From: Lachnospiraceae bacterium
GTDB taxonomy: Bacteria; Bacillota; Clostridia; Lachnospirales; Lachnospiraceae
NCBI GenBank assembly: GCA_017479285.1
Contig: JAFVCL010000041.1
Coordinates: 1-32,845 of the forward strand
Direction of reading: 5' to 3'
Length of the DNA: 32,845 nt
The notes under the pieces are model-generated. The model searched no databases. It saw nothing but the letters and a program-made list of their open reading frames with translations, and was not told where the DNA came from. The number at the start of each line of letters is the position of its first letter. The stretch's first letter is position 1. The position numbers and the translations under genes are program-made. This document shows positions 32,843 through 32,845 of the stretch, one piece after another.

Positions 32843-32845
32843 TCA

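Overview
The window reads as chromosomal DNA of a low-to-mid GC Gram-positive anaerobe, most likely a gut or rumen Lachnospiraceae (Butyrivibrio/Roseburia-like). This is inferred from the gene families: intracellular cellobiose phosphorylase, cytoplasmic GH26, the short archaeal-type prolyl-tRNA synthetase, MecA, VTC/DUF4956/beta-helix lipoprotein genes, and strong AGGAGG ribosome binding sites. No rRNA, tRNA, CRISPR array, phage or insertion sequence was seen.

Left part (1-6915): a cello-oligosaccharide locus. A LacI-type repressor and a CUT1 sugar ABC permease run leftwards, divergent from a cellobiose phosphorylase gene (GH94). Both promoters are readable, and an identical 19-bp operator lies just downstream of each -10 box in opposite orientation. 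This suggests one repressor controls both arms and itself. Convergent to the phosphorylase is a soluble protein that joins a LacI-like sugar-binding domain to a GGDEF diguanylate cyclase.

6970-12402 (all minus): an arginase-fold protein, an rRNA m5C methyltransferase, a pseudouridine synthase, a membrane J-domain protein with acidic tyrosine-rich repeats, and a zinc-ribbon membrane protein. The first two overlap, and the pseudouridine synthase and J-domain genes overlap; the zinc-ribbon gene has its own promoter.

12646-18075 (plus): a cytoplasmic GH26 mannanase-type gene with its own promoter and terminator. It is followed by a three-gene operon for a VTC-domain polyphosphate polymerase-like protein, a DUF4956 membrane protein and a large secreted beta-helix lipoprotein. 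This cassette is the best candidate in the window for a poorly described system.

18160-26571 (minus): a DEDDh exonuclease, ProS, then a tight operon of MecA adaptor, a second zinc-ribbon membrane protein, a TPM-domain protein and a HAD phosphatase. A PcfJ-like gene and a decayed AAA-ATPase-like pseudogene lie upstream.

26597-28749: two different metallophosphatases flank a 352-base gap. The gap holds a probable small RNA with a near-consensus promoter and an intrinsic terminator, plus a broken small reading frame. 28807-32842: an FtsX-type ABC exporter (permease and ATPase) and the ATPase end of a sensor kinase whose frame carries a TGA in the last three bases of the window.
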